A DNA stretch of 64,000 nucleotides from Convivina intestini (GTDB taxonomy: Bacteria; Bacillota; Bacilli; Lactobacillales; Lactobacillaceae): assembly GCF_003096575.1 (NCBI RefSeq), contig NZ_QEKT01000003.1:78512-142511 (forward strand), read 5' to 3'. The first letter of the stretch is position 1; the number at the start of each line of letters is the position of its first letter. The notes beneath the pieces are model-generated. The model ran no database searches. It saw only the letters and a program-made list of their open reading frames with translations, and was not told the origin of the DNA. Of this stretch, positions 26,027-35,484 are shown one piece after another. The translations under genes were made by a program, and so were the position numbers.

Positions 26027-27360
26027 AATTGACCCTATCAGAAATTACCAACTTGGTTGGCGGCTATCGTCAGGGAGCAGATCTCATCGTAACGGGTGTG
26101 ACCTTTGATTCCCGACAGGTTAAACCAGGTGATTTATTTGTAGCTTTGGTAGCGGAAAATGATGGACATCGTTATATTGATCAAGCCTTAGCAGCTGGCG
26201 CAGTTGCGGTCTTAGCTGACCAACAACATCCACTGGCAGAACAAATTCCAGCGGTGATTGTCGCTGATACGCTAGCCGGATTACAGCAATTAGGCCGCGG
26301 GTGGCTCCAACATGTCCAGTCTAAAGTAGTAGCCATTACTGGATCAAATGGTAAGACAACTACTAAAGATATGACTGCTGCTATTTTAGCCAGTCAGTAT
26401 AAGACTTTTAAAACGCCCGAAAATTTTAATAATGAAATTGGGGTGCCAATGACCCTTTTGGCGATGCCAGTTGACACGGAAGTCTTAGTGGTTGAGCTAG
26501 GGATGGATCGGCCGGGGCAATTAACCCAGTTATCTGATTTAGTTCGGCCTGATATTGCGGTAATTACCATGATTGGTGAGGCCCATATTGAATTTTTCAA
26601 AACACGCGATAAAATTGCCCAAGCTAAATTAGAAATTATTCATGGTCTAAAACCGAAGGGACCTTTACTAATTCCAGATGATGAACCACTGTTGACCAAA
26701 GCCAATCTATCCGTGCCAGTGCTAACTTTTGGTAGTGGGGTATCCAATATTGTGAGTCAACAGCAGACGACAGATTTTGTTTATCAAGGAGAGTCATTTG
26801 CAATTCCGCTCTTAGGTCTGTATAATGTTGTGAATGCCCTGGCCGCAATAAAAATAGGTCAGCTCTTTCAAATTTCGATCACGAAAATCAAAAATGCGCT
26901 GGCTAATCTGCAGGTGACAAGTAATCGTTTAGAGTATCTTACTAGCCCAACTGGGGTAACGGTACTAAGTGATGTTTACAATGCTAATCCAACGGCTACT
27001 AAGCTTGCCTTAGAAGCCTTAGGAAACCTTCCTGCTCATCACCACTATGCTGTTTTAGGTGATATGTTAGAGTTGGGGGAGCAAGCCGGTGACTTTCATG
27101 CTCAGTTAGCCCCCGCTATCTTGGCGGCAGACTTAACGGACATCTACTTGGTTGGGGATTTAATGACCAAGTATTTGGCGCCAGTTTTAGTTCAGCAATT
27201 AGGTGCAAAAAGGGTTCACTGTTATTTGACAGCCAACATTGAACCACTGTTGGTTGATCTACAACAACAGTTAGGTACCCAAGATGCAGTTTTGTTAAAG
27301 GGTAGTCATGGTATTCATTTAGAGCGAGTGGTTGCAGCTTTGATGAATGCCAGTTCATAA
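26023..27360 (+). CDS. murF: UDP-MurNAc-tripeptide--D-alanyl-D-Ala/D-Lac ligase (MurF)
   Basis: The 445-residue Mur ligase adds the terminal dipeptide (or depsipeptide) to the wall precursor. The N-terminal domain shows VTGVTFDSRQVKPGDLFVAL, the ATP-binding P-loop is TGSNGKTTTKD, the next conserved block is NEIGVPMTLL, and the C-terminal domain has LSDVYNANPTATKLALEAL. Leuconostoc-type bacteria use D-Ala-D-Lac ends and are intrinsically vancomycin resistant, so that substrate is likely but not shown by this sequence. Coupled by ATGA overlap to the methyltransferase gene. Confidence 0.95.
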   Translation: MKLTLSEITNLVGGYRQGADLIVTGVTFDSRQVKPGDLFVALVAENDGHRYIDQALAAGAVAVLADQQHPLAEQIPAVIVADTLAGLQQLGRGWLQHVQSKVVAITGSNGKTTTKDMTAAILASQYKTFKTPENFNNEIGVPMTLLAMPVDTEVLVVELGMDRPGQLTQLSDLVRPDIAVITMIGEAHIEFFKTRDKIAQAKLEIIHGLKPKGPLLIPDDEPLLTKANLSVPVLTFGSGVSNIVSQQQTTDFVYQGESFAIPLLGLYNVVNALAAIKIGQLFQISITKIKNALANLQVTSNRLEYLTSPTGVTVLSDVYNANPTATKLALEALGNLPAHHHYAVLGDMLELGEQAGDFHAQLAPAILAADLTDIYLVGDLMTKYLAPVLVQQLGAKRVHCYLTANIEPLLVDLQQQLGTQDAVLLKGSHGIHLERVVAALMNASS

Positions 27361-27371
27361 GGGGTTGAGCA

Positions 27372-28550
27372 ATGTCAATGCAACGTGTTGATTTATACCC
27401 TGCTGAATTACCAGCCAAATGGTTTGGTGGTTCTTGGATCAAAGCCAGTGTATTGGTGGCTTTGGCAGTTTTATTAATGATTTTTAGTCCTTGGTTTGTC
27501 AACTCTGGTGCGCTAAGTACCCAGATGAAAGTAGCGGTCAATCATGATGCCGACTATGTCCAAAGTCTTTCACAAACTGTGCAACCGGTTAGTCAGTTAA
27601 GTCATCATTTAGATGACCAGCTTAAACAAGCTAATTACATTGGTACGGCCTTGATTGTGCGTCATGGTCAAATTGTTTTACAAGCCGGTTATGGTCAAGC
27701 CGATTATCAAAAAAATCGGCCCAATACGGCTCAGTCGCTTTATCACATTGCCTCGTTGGAAAAAGCCATGACGGCGGCCCTAATTGTCCAGCAAATCGAA
27801 GCTGGTAAGTTGACCTATGAGACCAAGCTGAGCCGCTTTTATCCTAGGGTTGTCAATGCCTCTAAGATTACCATTCGTCAATTATTAACCATGACTAGTG
27901 GTTTGCGACAGGAAAAACAGCCGCAATCATTTGAATCGCAAGCGGATAATGTCGCTTATTCGGCTCGACATGCTGATCAGGTGGCTAGTCCTGGCGATGG
28001 GGCGGCCTGGTCATATCAACCGGTCAATTATCGATTGCTGGCTGGGATTGTCATGCAGTTAACGCACAGTAAGTTTTCCACGGTTTTCAATCAGATTTTT
28101 AATGATCAGTATCATTTAGATATTGTTGGTTATCAAGATTTTAATCGCAATGCCAAAATGTCTTTGGGGTATCAGGAAAATCTGGACTCACCGGTTGCGG
28201 TGAGTTTAGTAGAAAAGCAACGGGAAACCGGGACGGGTAACGTTGCTATGTCAACAGGTATGTTGTACCGATTTTATCGCTTAGTTTTCGATCAAAAATT
28301 GGTAGAACATCCTCAGCAAATGTTGCAAACTATGCCACCGGCGACCTATGCTAGTGGCATGTATCAGCAACCCAATAACTGTCGGACCGCTCATGGTATT
28401 TTTAATGGTTATGAGCCTTCGGTAGTGATTAGTAATGATGGGCAAAACGCCGTCATATTATTGAGTAATCAATACTACAAGGGCCATTCTTTTGAGGAAT
28501 TGTCCCATCATCTTTACCAAGAAGTAGTAAGTGCTTCATCAACGAGGTAA
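27372..28550 (+). CDS. Membrane-anchored serine hydrolase, beta-lactamase/penicillin-binding-like
   Basis: A 392-residue protein with one N-terminal membrane segment (about 23-45) and an extracellular class C beta-lactamase fold. The SxxK nucleophile motif is SLEK at 128-131. The second motif, usually YxN, reads YQP (215-217) followed by VNYRLL, so Asn is replaced by Pro. The third motif region is AHGIFNGYE near the C-terminus. Such proteins act as D-alanyl carboxypeptidases, esterases or inactive relatives; the YQP change makes beta-lactam chemistry uncertain. It follows murF by 11 bases, consistent with a wall role. Confidence 0.75.
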   Translation: MSMQRVDLYPAELPAKWFGGSWIKASVLVALAVLLMIFSPWFVNSGALSTQMKVAVNHDADYVQSLSQTVQPVSQLSHHLDDQLKQANYIGTALIVRHGQIVLQAGYGQADYQKNRPNTAQSLYHIASLEKAMTAALIVQQIEAGKLTYETKLSRFYPRVVNASKITIRQLLTMTSGLRQEKQPQSFESQADNVAYSARHADQVASPGDGAAWSYQPVNYRLLAGIVMQLTHSKFSTVFNQIFNDQYHLDIVGYQDFNRNAKMSLGYQENLDSPVAVSLVEKQRETGTGNVAMSTGMLYRFYRLVFDQKLVEHPQQMLQTMPPATYASGMYQQPNNCRTAHGIFNGYEPSVVISNDGQNAVILLSNQYYKGHSFEELSHHLYQEVVSASSTR

Positions 28551-28554
28551 TGGC

Positions 28555-28574
28555 GTGTACACCACTTTGTACAC
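28555..28574 (+). promoter_or_regulatory. Small hairpin in the DEAD-box helicase leader
   Basis: GTGTAC (28555-28560) pairs with GTACAC (28569-28574) around an 8-base loop, between the preceding stop and the AAGGAG of the helicase gene. There is no T-run, so it is not a terminator; RNA stability or cold-shock control is possible. Confidence 0.4.
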
Positions 28575-28590
28575 ATTTAAGGAGAAAATT

Positions 28591-30126
28591 TTGAAATTTA
28601 GTGAATTAGGTTTGTCCCAAGATATTTTAGATGCAATTGCTACCCATGGTTATGTGGAAGCAACGCCCATCCAAGAAAAGACGATTCCGCTTACTTTAGC
28701 CGGTCGTGATGTTATCGGACAAGCACAAACTGGAACTGGAAAAACAGCAGCCTTTGGTTTGCCAATTTTGGAAAATATCGATTTAGATAATCCCAATATC
28801 CAGGCGGCTATTATTTCACCAACTCGTGAATTAGCCATTCAGACGGCCGAAGAATTAAAAAAATTAGGCCACGATAAGCATGTTAATGTTCAAGTTGTCT
28901 TTGGTGGTTCTGACATTCGTCGTCAAATTCAACAGTTAAAGTCCCATCCTCAAATTTTGGTGGGAACCCCTGGTCGTTTACTAGACCACATTAAGCGTCA
29001 TACTGTTAAGTTGGGTGATGTTAAGACTTTGGTTTTGGATGAAGCCGATGAAATGCTTAACATGGGATTTTTGGACGATATTGAAGCAATTATTGCCGAA
29101 GTACCCGCTCAACGCCAAACATTGTTATTCTCTGCTACCATGCCAGCTGCTATTAAGCGGATTGGTGTGCAGTTTATGACTAATCCAGAACACGTCCAAA
29201 TTAAGGCTAAGCAGTTGACCACTGATTTGGTTGAACAATACTTTGTTCGAACTCGGCCGCAAGAAAAGTTTGATACATTAACTCGTATTTTTGATGTGCA
29301 AGCTCCCAAGCTAGGAATTGTCTTTGGTCGTACTAAGCGTCGTGTTGAAGAACTAGCCCGTGGTTTGGAAGCACGTGGCTATCATGCTGCTGGTTTGCAC
29401 GGTGATTTAACTCAGCAAATGCGTTCACGGGTTTTGGATCAATTCAAAAACCACGAAATCAATCTTTTGGTAGCCACTGATGTGGCTGCGCGTGGATTAG
29501 ATGTTAAAGATGTGACTCATGTCTATAACTTCGATATTCCCCAAGATCCTGAAAGCTACGTGCACCGTATTGGCCGTACTGGTCGTGCCGGGGCAGAAGG
29601 AACTTCTGTCACTTTGGTAGCACCAAATGAAATGGATTACCTTCGTGCCATTGAAGAATTAACTAAAAAGCGCATGGAGCCTTTGCGCCCAGCTACTTTA
29701 CAGGAAGCACGGATTGGTCGGATCAATACCGCTGTTGGTGAAGTTGGTAAGTTGATTCATAGTGTTAATACAGAAGATATCCAGCATCAAACCAAGCAAT
29801 TGTTGGAAGAATACTCAGCTGAACAATTAGCTGCCGCTTTGTTGGTTGATTTGGCTGGTTTGGACAAGCAAAACGCTCCGGTTGAAATTTCACGTGAGCG
29901 TCCATTGCCTCGTCGTCGTGGTGGTTCATCTTCTAACCGTCGTGGTGGCGGTGGTAGCTATGGTGATAAGCGTCGTCGTGGCAACGGCGGTGGCTATCGT
30001 GGTTCCCGTGGTGGTTCATCACATCATAGTGATCGTCGCGATCGTAATGACCGTGGCGGTAACCGCAGTGGTGGCTACCGTTCCAAGAGTTCTTCTCATG
30101 GCTTTACTGTTCGTGAAAAGGGTTAA
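28591..30126 (+). CDS. cshA: DEAD-box RNA helicase (CshA-like) with an RGG-rich tail
   Basis: The 511-residue helicase unwinds RNA in ribosome assembly and decay. Motifs in order: Q motif (ATPIQEKTIP), Walker A AQTGTGKTA, PTRELAIQ, DEADEML, SAT, then ARGLDVKDV and HRIGRTGRAG. After about residue 430 comes a basic Arg/Gly/Ser tail (RRGGSSSNRRGGGG and similar repeats) that binds RNA non-specifically. The start is taken as TTG at 28591, 7 bases after AAGGAG, giving MKFSELGLSQ as in other CshA proteins; an in-frame ATG at 28531 lies inside the preceding gene. A terminator follows. Confidence 0.93.
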   Translation: MKFSELGLSQDILDAIATHGYVEATPIQEKTIPLTLAGRDVIGQAQTGTGKTAAFGLPILENIDLDNPNIQAAIISPTRELAIQTAEELKKLGHDKHVNVQVVFGGSDIRRQIQQLKSHPQILVGTPGRLLDHIKRHTVKLGDVKTLVLDEADEMLNMGFLDDIEAIIAEVPAQRQTLLFSATMPAAIKRIGVQFMTNPEHVQIKAKQLTTDLVEQYFVRTRPQEKFDTLTRIFDVQAPKLGIVFGRTKRRVEELARGLEARGYHAAGLHGDLTQQMRSRVLDQFKNHEINLLVATDVAARGLDVKDVTHVYNFDIPQDPESYVHRIGRTGRAGAEGTSVTLVAPNEMDYLRAIEELTKKRMEPLRPATLQEARIGRINTAVGEVGKLIHSVNTEDIQHQTKQLLEEYSAEQLAAALLVDLAGLDKQNAPVEISRERPLPRRRGGSSSNRRGGGGSYGDKRRRGNGGGYRGSRGGSSHHSDRRDRNDRGGNRSGGYRSKSSSHGFTVREKG

Positions 30127-30138
30127 TTAGTGTTTCTT

Positions 30139-30166
30139 AAAACCGTCCATTTATTGGGCGGTTTTC
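30139..30166 (+). terminator. Terminator after the DEAD-box helicase gene
   Basis: AAAACCGTCC pairs with GGGCGGTTTT (one G-T pair) around ATTTATT. Confidence 0.85.
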
Positions 30167-30182
30167 ATTAGGATATAAAACG

Positions 30183-31376
30183 ATGAAAACAGTAGCTGAA
30201 GCAATCAATTATATTCATAGTCGACCTAAATATGGGCAAGCCAATACGCTCAAACGAATGCACTGTTTGTTGGCCGTCTTAGGGCAACCCCAAGATCAAT
30301 TGCCAGCTGTTATTCATGTGGCTGGTACTAATGGGAAGGGCTCAGTCGCTACGATGATTAGCCATATTTTAGTTGCTGCTGGCTATCAAACTGGACTCTT
30401 TATTTCCCCCTTTGTGGTGGATTTTCGTGAACGTATTCAGTTAAATAACCAATGGATTGAACCAGCAGCTTTGCTGGCATATATCCAAAAGGTAGCTCAA
30501 GCAGTAAAAGCGGTTGAACAAAAGTTAGGCCAAGCCGGTGCACCGACGGAATTTGAAGTTTTAACGGCAATTATGATTTTATATTTTGCCAATCAACCTT
30601 TAGATGTGGCGGTTGTTGAAGTTGGTTTAGGTGGCTTATATGATTCAACCAATGTGTTACCAACTAGCCGGATTGCGGTTATTACCAGTTTAGCGTACGA
30701 TCATTGTCAAATTTTAGGTAAAACCTTAAGCGAAATTGCCTATCAAAAGGCGGGGATTATCCATGATGATATGCAGGTAGTAGTCGGTAATTTACCACCA
30801 GAAACTCTGCCAATTATTCAAGCGCACCATCAGCCAATTATTATCGGACAGGCTGGTGAGTTTGCACCAGGATTACCGGGAAAGTATCAAATTGAAAATA
30901 CGGCGATTGCAGTAGCCGCAGTGCGCGCTTTTCAACCGGATTTATCTAAAGCAGTCATCGAAAGTGGTTTAACAGCTAGCCATTTTCCCGGTCGTTTTGA
31001 AAAAATTGCCCCCAATATTTTAATTGATGGCGCCCATAATGTTGCGGGATTAACAGCCTTGGTAGCAGCTTTAAAACAACGTTACCCTGGCAAAATTCGC
31101 CTAGTGATTGGTAGTTTGGCAGATAAAAATATTAGTGAATATTTACCCCAGCTAAGCGATGATGATCAATTTGAAATTATTTTAGTAAATTTTCAGGGGG
31201 TCAATAACCGGCCCGGTTTAACGCTAGACCAGTTCCGACATCAATCGGGATTGACGGTGATTGATAACTGGGTTACATTGTTGCAGGTCCCTGTAAAAGA
31301 TTTGACCGTTTTTACCGGATCTTTGTATTTTATAAGTGAAGTGAGGAGTGTTGTATGGCAGCAGAAAAACAACTAA
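30183..31376 (+). CDS. folC: Folylpolyglutamate/dihydrofolate synthase
   Basis: The 397-residue Mur-ligase-like enzyme adds glutamates to folates. Its P-loop is VAGTNGKGSVAT, followed by SPFVVDFRERIQLN, the central block EVGLGGLYDSTNV, and the late DGAHNVAGL. A few residues shorter than the Bacillus enzyme (about 430). AGGAT lies upstream of the ATG at 30183. No other folate gene is adjacent, so it may act in salvage. Its last 22 bases overlap the next start. Confidence 0.93.
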   Translation: MKTVAEAINYIHSRPKYGQANTLKRMHCLLAVLGQPQDQLPAVIHVAGTNGKGSVATMISHILVAAGYQTGLFISPFVVDFRERIQLNNQWIEPAALLAYIQKVAQAVKAVEQKLGQAGAPTEFEVLTAIMILYFANQPLDVAVVEVGLGGLYDSTNVLPTSRIAVITSLAYDHCQILGKTLSEIAYQKAGIIHDDMQVVVGNLPPETLPIIQAHHQPIIIGQAGEFAPGLPGKYQIENTAIAVAAVRAFQPDLSKAVIESGLTASHFPGRFEKIAPNILIDGAHNVAGLTALVAALKQRYPGKIRLVIGSLADKNISEYLPQLSDDDQFEIILVNFQGVNNRPGLTLDQFRHQSGLTVIDNWVTLLQVPVKDLTVFTGSLYFISEVRSVVWQQKNN

Positions 31377-32749
31377 CGCCACGTTTAATTTTAAGCATTT
31401 TATCAATTGCCTTGTTGGGATTTACTGATATTATGCTTGAAACGGCTTTAAATGTTAGTTTTCCAACCATCATGACTGAGTTAAGTGTTAATTCAGCTAC
31501 GGTGCAGTGGTTAACTTCCGGAGTTATTTTGCTAACCAGTTTAGTCATTATTTTGTCTCCCTGGTTAAAAAAGAACTTTACTAACCGCAGTCAATTTATG
31601 GTTGCTGGTATTATTTCAGTGATCGGGATTGCCATTGATGCCGTTAGTGATAGTTTTTGGCTAATTTTATTTGGCCGACTTTTGCAAGGTATTGGTGGTG
31701 GGGTTGGCTTACCATTGATGAACAATGTGGTGTTTGAACAGGTACCAGAGCGTAAGCGGGGGACCATGATTGGCTTAGCCTCCTTGATTGTCTCTTTTGC
31801 ACCGGCTTTAGGACCAGCTTTTGGTGGGTTTCTAACCGAACATTATGGTTGGCACATGGTCTTTTGGGTGGTTTTGCCGGTTCAAATTATCTCCCTAGGA
31901 TTGGGATGGTTTACTATCAAACAATTGGATCCTTTGGTCAAAGAAAAGCTTGATTTAATTGGCTGGATTCTACTTAGTACGTTCTTTGTGTCTGGTATTT
32001 TAGCCATTGAACACATTAGTTCACATGGCTTTACCGATCCTGTTAGCTTAGTAACCTTGACAATTATGTTATTGGGCTTGGTTGGCTACTGCCTGTATGC
32101 TCGAAAGCAGACGCATCCTTTACTTGATTTAGCCATTTTTAAATCGAATATTTTTGCCTATGCGGTTGCGGCAGCCTTTACGATTCAAACGATTAATTTG
32201 ACTTTTAATTATGCTATCCCAATGGGATTGCAATTGGTTTTGCATCAAAGTTCACAGGTCGCTGGTTTTGCCCTTTTCCCTGGGGCAATTGGCTTTGCCT
32301 TTATGTCAATTCTGTCGGGTAATTTATACGACCGTTATGGTGCTAAATTACCCAATGCGCTGGGATTAAGTTTATTTGGCGCTGGCATGTTATGGATGGT
32401 ATTAATGCCCTTTACCGTTTTGAATATGACGCTTGGATTTGGTTTAGTACAACTTGGCGCTGGTTGCTGGTTTGGTAATAACATGACCAATGCCGTTAGT
32501 CATGTAGCCCGTAAATTCCACAGTGCTGGTAATTCTATTTTTGCAGCTAGTAATAACTACTCGGCAGCGATTGGGATTGCTTTAGCAGCCGGAATTATTT
32601 CGGCCTTTCAGAGTCAATCGACTAATATTGCCCAAGCGACTGAAACTGCTATTAGCTGGACTTATCGGCTAGATTTGCTCTTGATGGTTTTTGCCTTTGC
32701 CTTTTCGATTATCGCGATTCGCAATAGTTATCGAACAAAGACAGACTAA
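31355..32749 (+). CDS. MFS multidrug transporter, DHA2 (14-helix) type
   Basis: A 464-residue transporter with about 14 hydrophobic segments. Conserved DHA2 features include ALNVSFPTIMTEL at the end of helix 1, the motif VQWLTSGVILLTS, the loop GRLLQGIGGGVGLPL (motif B region), and GLASLIVSFAPALGPAFGGF (motif C, the antiporter signature). Substrate is unknown; the closest named types are LmrB/EmrB. The ATG at 31355 follows GTGAGGAG within the end of folC, so translation is coupled although the functions look unrelated. Confidence 0.88.
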   Translation: MAAEKQLTPRLILSILSIALLGFTDIMLETALNVSFPTIMTELSVNSATVQWLTSGVILLTSLVIILSPWLKKNFTNRSQFMVAGIISVIGIAIDAVSDSFWLILFGRLLQGIGGGVGLPLMNNVVFEQVPERKRGTMIGLASLIVSFAPALGPAFGGFLTEHYGWHMVFWVVLPVQIISLGLGWFTIKQLDPLVKEKLDLIGWILLSTFFVSGILAIEHISSHGFTDPVSLVTLTIMLLGLVGYCLYARKQTHPLLDLAIFKSNIFAYAVAAAFTIQTINLTFNYAIPMGLQLVLHQSSQVAGFALFPGAIGFAFMSILSGNLYDRYGAKLPNALGLSLFGAGMLWMVLMPFTVLNMTLGFGLVQLGAGCWFGNNMTNAVSHVARKFHSAGNSIFAASNNYSAAIGIALAAGIISAFQSQSTNIAQATETAISWTYRLDLLLMVFAFAFSIIAIRNSYRTKTD

Positions 32750-32783
32750 TTACGTATTATGACTTGTCAGGAGAAAACAAGTT

Positions 32784-33392
32784 ATGATATTAGCCCAAGT
32801 ACAACAATTTTACGAAAGTTTAGGTCATCCGCCACGCCACGAATTGGCAACTTTTCAACGTTATTTTCCCCACGACTATAGTCTTAATGAAATTGATGAT
32901 GAAACAGCACAGACATTTATTGCCCATAATCCAAGCGCTAATCAGGCCTTACTGCTTGGGATTAGTATTGGACAGCAAGTGGTCAAAGCACGGCGGCCCA
33001 GCCTATTAAGTGCTCAGCACTCAGCAACTTTTGGCCATTTTGCTCAAAAAGAAATCGGTGGACAAGCTCAAGAACAGCTCTGTCTAGCCATGGTGGATAC
33101 ACAGTTAAATGTCATTGGCTGGGAGGTAGTTTTTGTGGGGACTTTAACCCAGGTTACCGCCTCGCCCCGCGAAATTTTTCAACGAGCTCTAAAGGCTAAT
33201 GCCTATGCAATCATCATGGTTCATAATCACCCGAGTGGCAATGTTCATCCTTCAGCGCATGATTTATCTTTCTCTCAAAAATTATTTGAGTTGGGTAAAA
33301 CTATGAACCTACCGCTTTTAGATTCCTTCATTGTTTCTCAACAGGATTATTGGAGTATGATCGAAAATCAGCAATTAGAACGTTTAGCTTAA
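32784..33392 (+). CDS. radC: RadC/JAB-domain protein
   Basis: The 202-residue protein carries the JAMM metal-binding motif VHNHPSGNVHPSAHDLSFS (His147, His149, Asp160) typical of RadC. The N-terminal half has the helix-hairpin-like region usual in the family but is divergent and short (family usually about 220-230). Biochemical role is unsettled: a metal-dependent nuclease or protease-like fold, originally linked to DNA repair. A Glu in the first JAMM motif is hard to place. The gene ends in a hairpin that overlaps its last codons. Confidence 0.85.
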   Translation: MILAQVQQFYESLGHPPRHELATFQRYFPHDYSLNEIDDETAQTFIAHNPSANQALLLGISIGQQVVKARRPSLLSAQHSATFGHFAQKEIGGQAQEQLCLAMVDTQLNVIGWEVVFVGTLTQVTASPREIFQRALKANAYAIIMVHNHPSGNVHPSAHDLSFSQKLFELGKTMNLPLLDSFIVSQQDYWSMIENQQLERLA

Positions 33393-33409
33393 ATCGCTAA
33401 ACGTTTTTT
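33379..33409 (+). terminator. Terminator overlapping the end of radC
   Basis: AACGTTTAGC pairs perfectly with GCTAAACGTT around TTAAATC, followed by TTTT. The 5' arm encodes the last radC residues. Confidence 0.88.
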
Positions 33410-33480
33410 ATTTTAAGCAGTTTGAAAAATGGTAAAATGACCATGAACCGACAAGAATATAGTAAAGAGCTGAAAATACG

Positions 33481-34446
33481 ATGAAACCAAAAATTGTAAT
33501 CATTGGGGGAGGGTCTGGTTTACCAGTCATCATTCGCCCCTTAATTAAATATGATATCGATCTATCAGCCATTGTGACAGTTGCCGATGATGGTGGATCT
33601 AGTGGCGTTTTGCGCAATTATATTAACATTGTGCCACCGGGGGATATTCGCAATATCTTAGCCGCTATGGCTGATGTTGATCCAGAAATTTTGAAAATTT
33701 TCCAATACCGTTTTAACTCCCAAGACGATTTTTTTGCCCAGCATGCAGTTGGTAATTTATTAATTGCCGCTATGACTGAAATGTATGGCAATATCTTTGA
33801 TGCGGTACAAAAGTTATCAATTCTTTTAAAAATTAAGGGCCATATTTATCCAGTAGCCAATGAGCCCCTGGTGTTAAATGCTCGTTTTGATGATGGGCAG
33901 CAATTAACCGGTGAGGCTGAAATTACAGCTGCTCATAAAGCCATCCAAGAAGTCTGGGTTACCAATGAAGATGCCAAGCGCCCGGTTCATGCCTCGCCAG
34001 ATGTGGTGGAGGCCATTTTGGCCGCTGATATGATTGTTTATGGTCCAGGAAGCTTGTTTACTTCCATTTTACCCAATGTAGTTTTGCCAGAAGTACGTCA
34101 ATCCCTACAGCAGATCGCTGCTAAACAAGTCTATATTGCTAATATTATGACCCAAAAGGGTGAAACCGATGCTTATACTGATGCCCAGCATTTAGCAGCC
34201 TTGAATCGGCACATTGGCCAGCCAGTGATTAACTATCTCTTAACTAATGCCAGCCCGGTTCCTGCCGATTTTGTCGATTATCAAAAGTGGACCGAGCTTT
34301 CCCAACAGGTTGTGCAAGATCCAATCGGTGTAAAAAAACAAGGAGCCATTTCGTTATCGGGCGACTATTTACAGTTACGCGATGCAGGAGCCTTTCATGA
34401 TGGTCAAAAGGTGAGTGCGGAACTAATGAAAATTTTGGAGTTGTAA
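33481..34446 (+). CDS. yvcK: Gluconeogenesis factor-like protein YvcK (CofD-like fold)
   Basis: The 321-residue protein has the YvcK signature [16 protein letters not shown], then [13 protein letters not shown] and [11 protein letters not shown], which bind a nucleotide-sugar in the CofD-like fold. YvcK binds UDP-GlcNAc and links carbon source to wall synthesis in Bacillus. It normally sits between rapZ and whiA; rapZ is not present upstream here (radC is). It runs into whiA with one base between stop and ATG. Confidence 0.94.
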   Translation: MKPKIVIIGGGSGLPVIIRPLIKYDIDLSAIVTVADDGGSSGVLRNYINIVPPGDIRNILAAMADVDPEILKIFQYRFNSQDDFFAQHAVGNLLIAAMTEMYGNIFDAVQKLSILLKIKGHIYPVANEPLVLNARFDDGQQLTGEAEITAAHKAIQEVWVTNEDAKRPVHASPDVVEAILAADMIVYGPGSLFTSILPNVVLPEVRQSLQQIAAKQVYIANIMTQKGETDAYTDAQHLAALNRHIGQPVINYLLTNASPVPADFVDYQKWTELSQQVVQDPIGVKKQGAISLSGDYLQLRDAGAFHDGQKVSAELMKILEL

Positions 34447-34447
34447 T

Positions 34448-35392
34448 ATGTCATATGCCGCAGAAGTAAAAAAAGAGTTGACTAGTTTAATTGTGGATAA
34501 CGGCAATGCCAAGGCAGAATTATCCGCGTTAATGCGGATGAATGGGGTAAATCAGCTAGGTTCTAACCAGGCCATCAACATCCAAACTGAAAACGCTGCG
34601 ATTGCCCGACGAATCTACACGCTCTTGAAACAAATTTATCCTACGGCTAGTGTGGAAGTGACTGTTACAGAACAATTACATTTAAATCAGCATAAGTCTT
34701 TTGGCGTGCGATTAAGTACCCAAGTTGATGAAATTCTAGCAGATTTAGGGGTGGACCCCTTTGGTATTAATCAAGAAATTCCTAGTCGGATCTTGAATCA
34801 ACCCAAAAAGAAGCGTTCGTTTTTACGCGGGGCTTTTTTGGCTGCTGGTTCGGTAAATTCGCCCGAAAAAGCAAATTATCATTTGGAAATTTACACGAAC
34901 CATGAAGACCTGGTGGAACAATTATTAAGTTTGATGCAAGAGTTTGCTTTACCAGCTAAAATTATTGACCGGCATACTGGTTTTATCGTTTATCTCAAAC
35001 GCGCAGAAAAAATAGTAGATTTCCTATCGACCATTGGGGCAACTCAGTCGATGTTACGTTACGAAGATATTCGGATGATGCGGGATATGCGTAATTCAGT
35101 CAATCGTTTAGTTAACGCGGAAACGGCTAATATGCAAAAGACAGCGATTGCGGCCAATAAACAATTGGCTCAGATTGCTTTGATTGAAGAAGAATTGGGA
35201 AGTTTAAGTCTTTTGCCTCCCAAATTAGAAGCGCTAGCCAAAGTGCGTCGGCAACATCCAGATGAATCACTGGGTGAACTAGGTAATCTTTTAGAAATTA
35301 GCAAGTCGGGTGCCAACCACCGAATGCGTAAATTGACTAATTTGGCCGAGAAAATTCAGACCGGACAGTCGTATGATTTGTCGAAATTATAA
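34448..35392 (+). CDS. whiA: DNA-binding protein WhiA
   Basis: A 314-residue protein with the two WhiA parts: a degenerate LAGLIDADG domain (about 1-210; contains [23 protein letters not shown]) and a C-terminal helix-turn-helix ([20 protein letters not shown]). In Gram-positive bacteria it controls cell division and chromosome segregation genes. Found next to yvcK in nearly all Firmicutes. The ATG at 34448 is coupled to the yvcK stop. Confidence 0.95.
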   Translation: MSYAAEVKKELTSLIVDNGNAKAELSALMRMNGVNQLGSNQAINIQTENAAIARRIYTLLKQIYPTASVEVTVTEQLHLNQHKSFGVRLSTQVDEILADLGVDPFGINQEIPSRILNQPKKKRSFLRGAFLAAGSVNSPEKANYHLEIYTNHEDLVEQLLSLMQEFALPAKIIDRHTGFIVYLKRAEKIVDFLSTIGATQSMLRYEDIRMMRDMRNSVNRLVNAETANMQKTAIAANKQLAQIALIEEELGSLSLLPPKLEALAKVRRQHPDESLGELGNLLEISKSGANHRMRKLTNLAEKIQTGQSYDLSKL

Positions 35393-35405
35393 ACCATCAG
35401 GATCA

Positions 35406-35435
35406 TTGTTGGAATTAAATAAAATACGTTATAAT
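35406..35435 (+). promoter_or_regulatory. clpP promoter
   Basis: TTGTTG (35406-35411), an 18-base spacer and TATAAT (35430-35435), 50 bases before the start. No CtsR direct repeat (GGTCAAA pair) is seen around it. Confidence 0.55.
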
Positions 35436-35484
35436 GAATGTTTAATGTGACAGATTAAATCATGAAATAAAAGGAGTACAGACT

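Noticed and set aside
29846..30130. Second reading frame through the helicase RGG tail
   Set aside because: A 94-codon Val-rich frame appears only because of the repetitive Arg/Gly codons; it has no ribosome site and overlaps a clear gene.
35393..35484. CtsR or CIRCE operator upstream of clpP
   Set aside because: No GGTCAAA direct repeat and no TTAGCACTC inverted repeat can be found.
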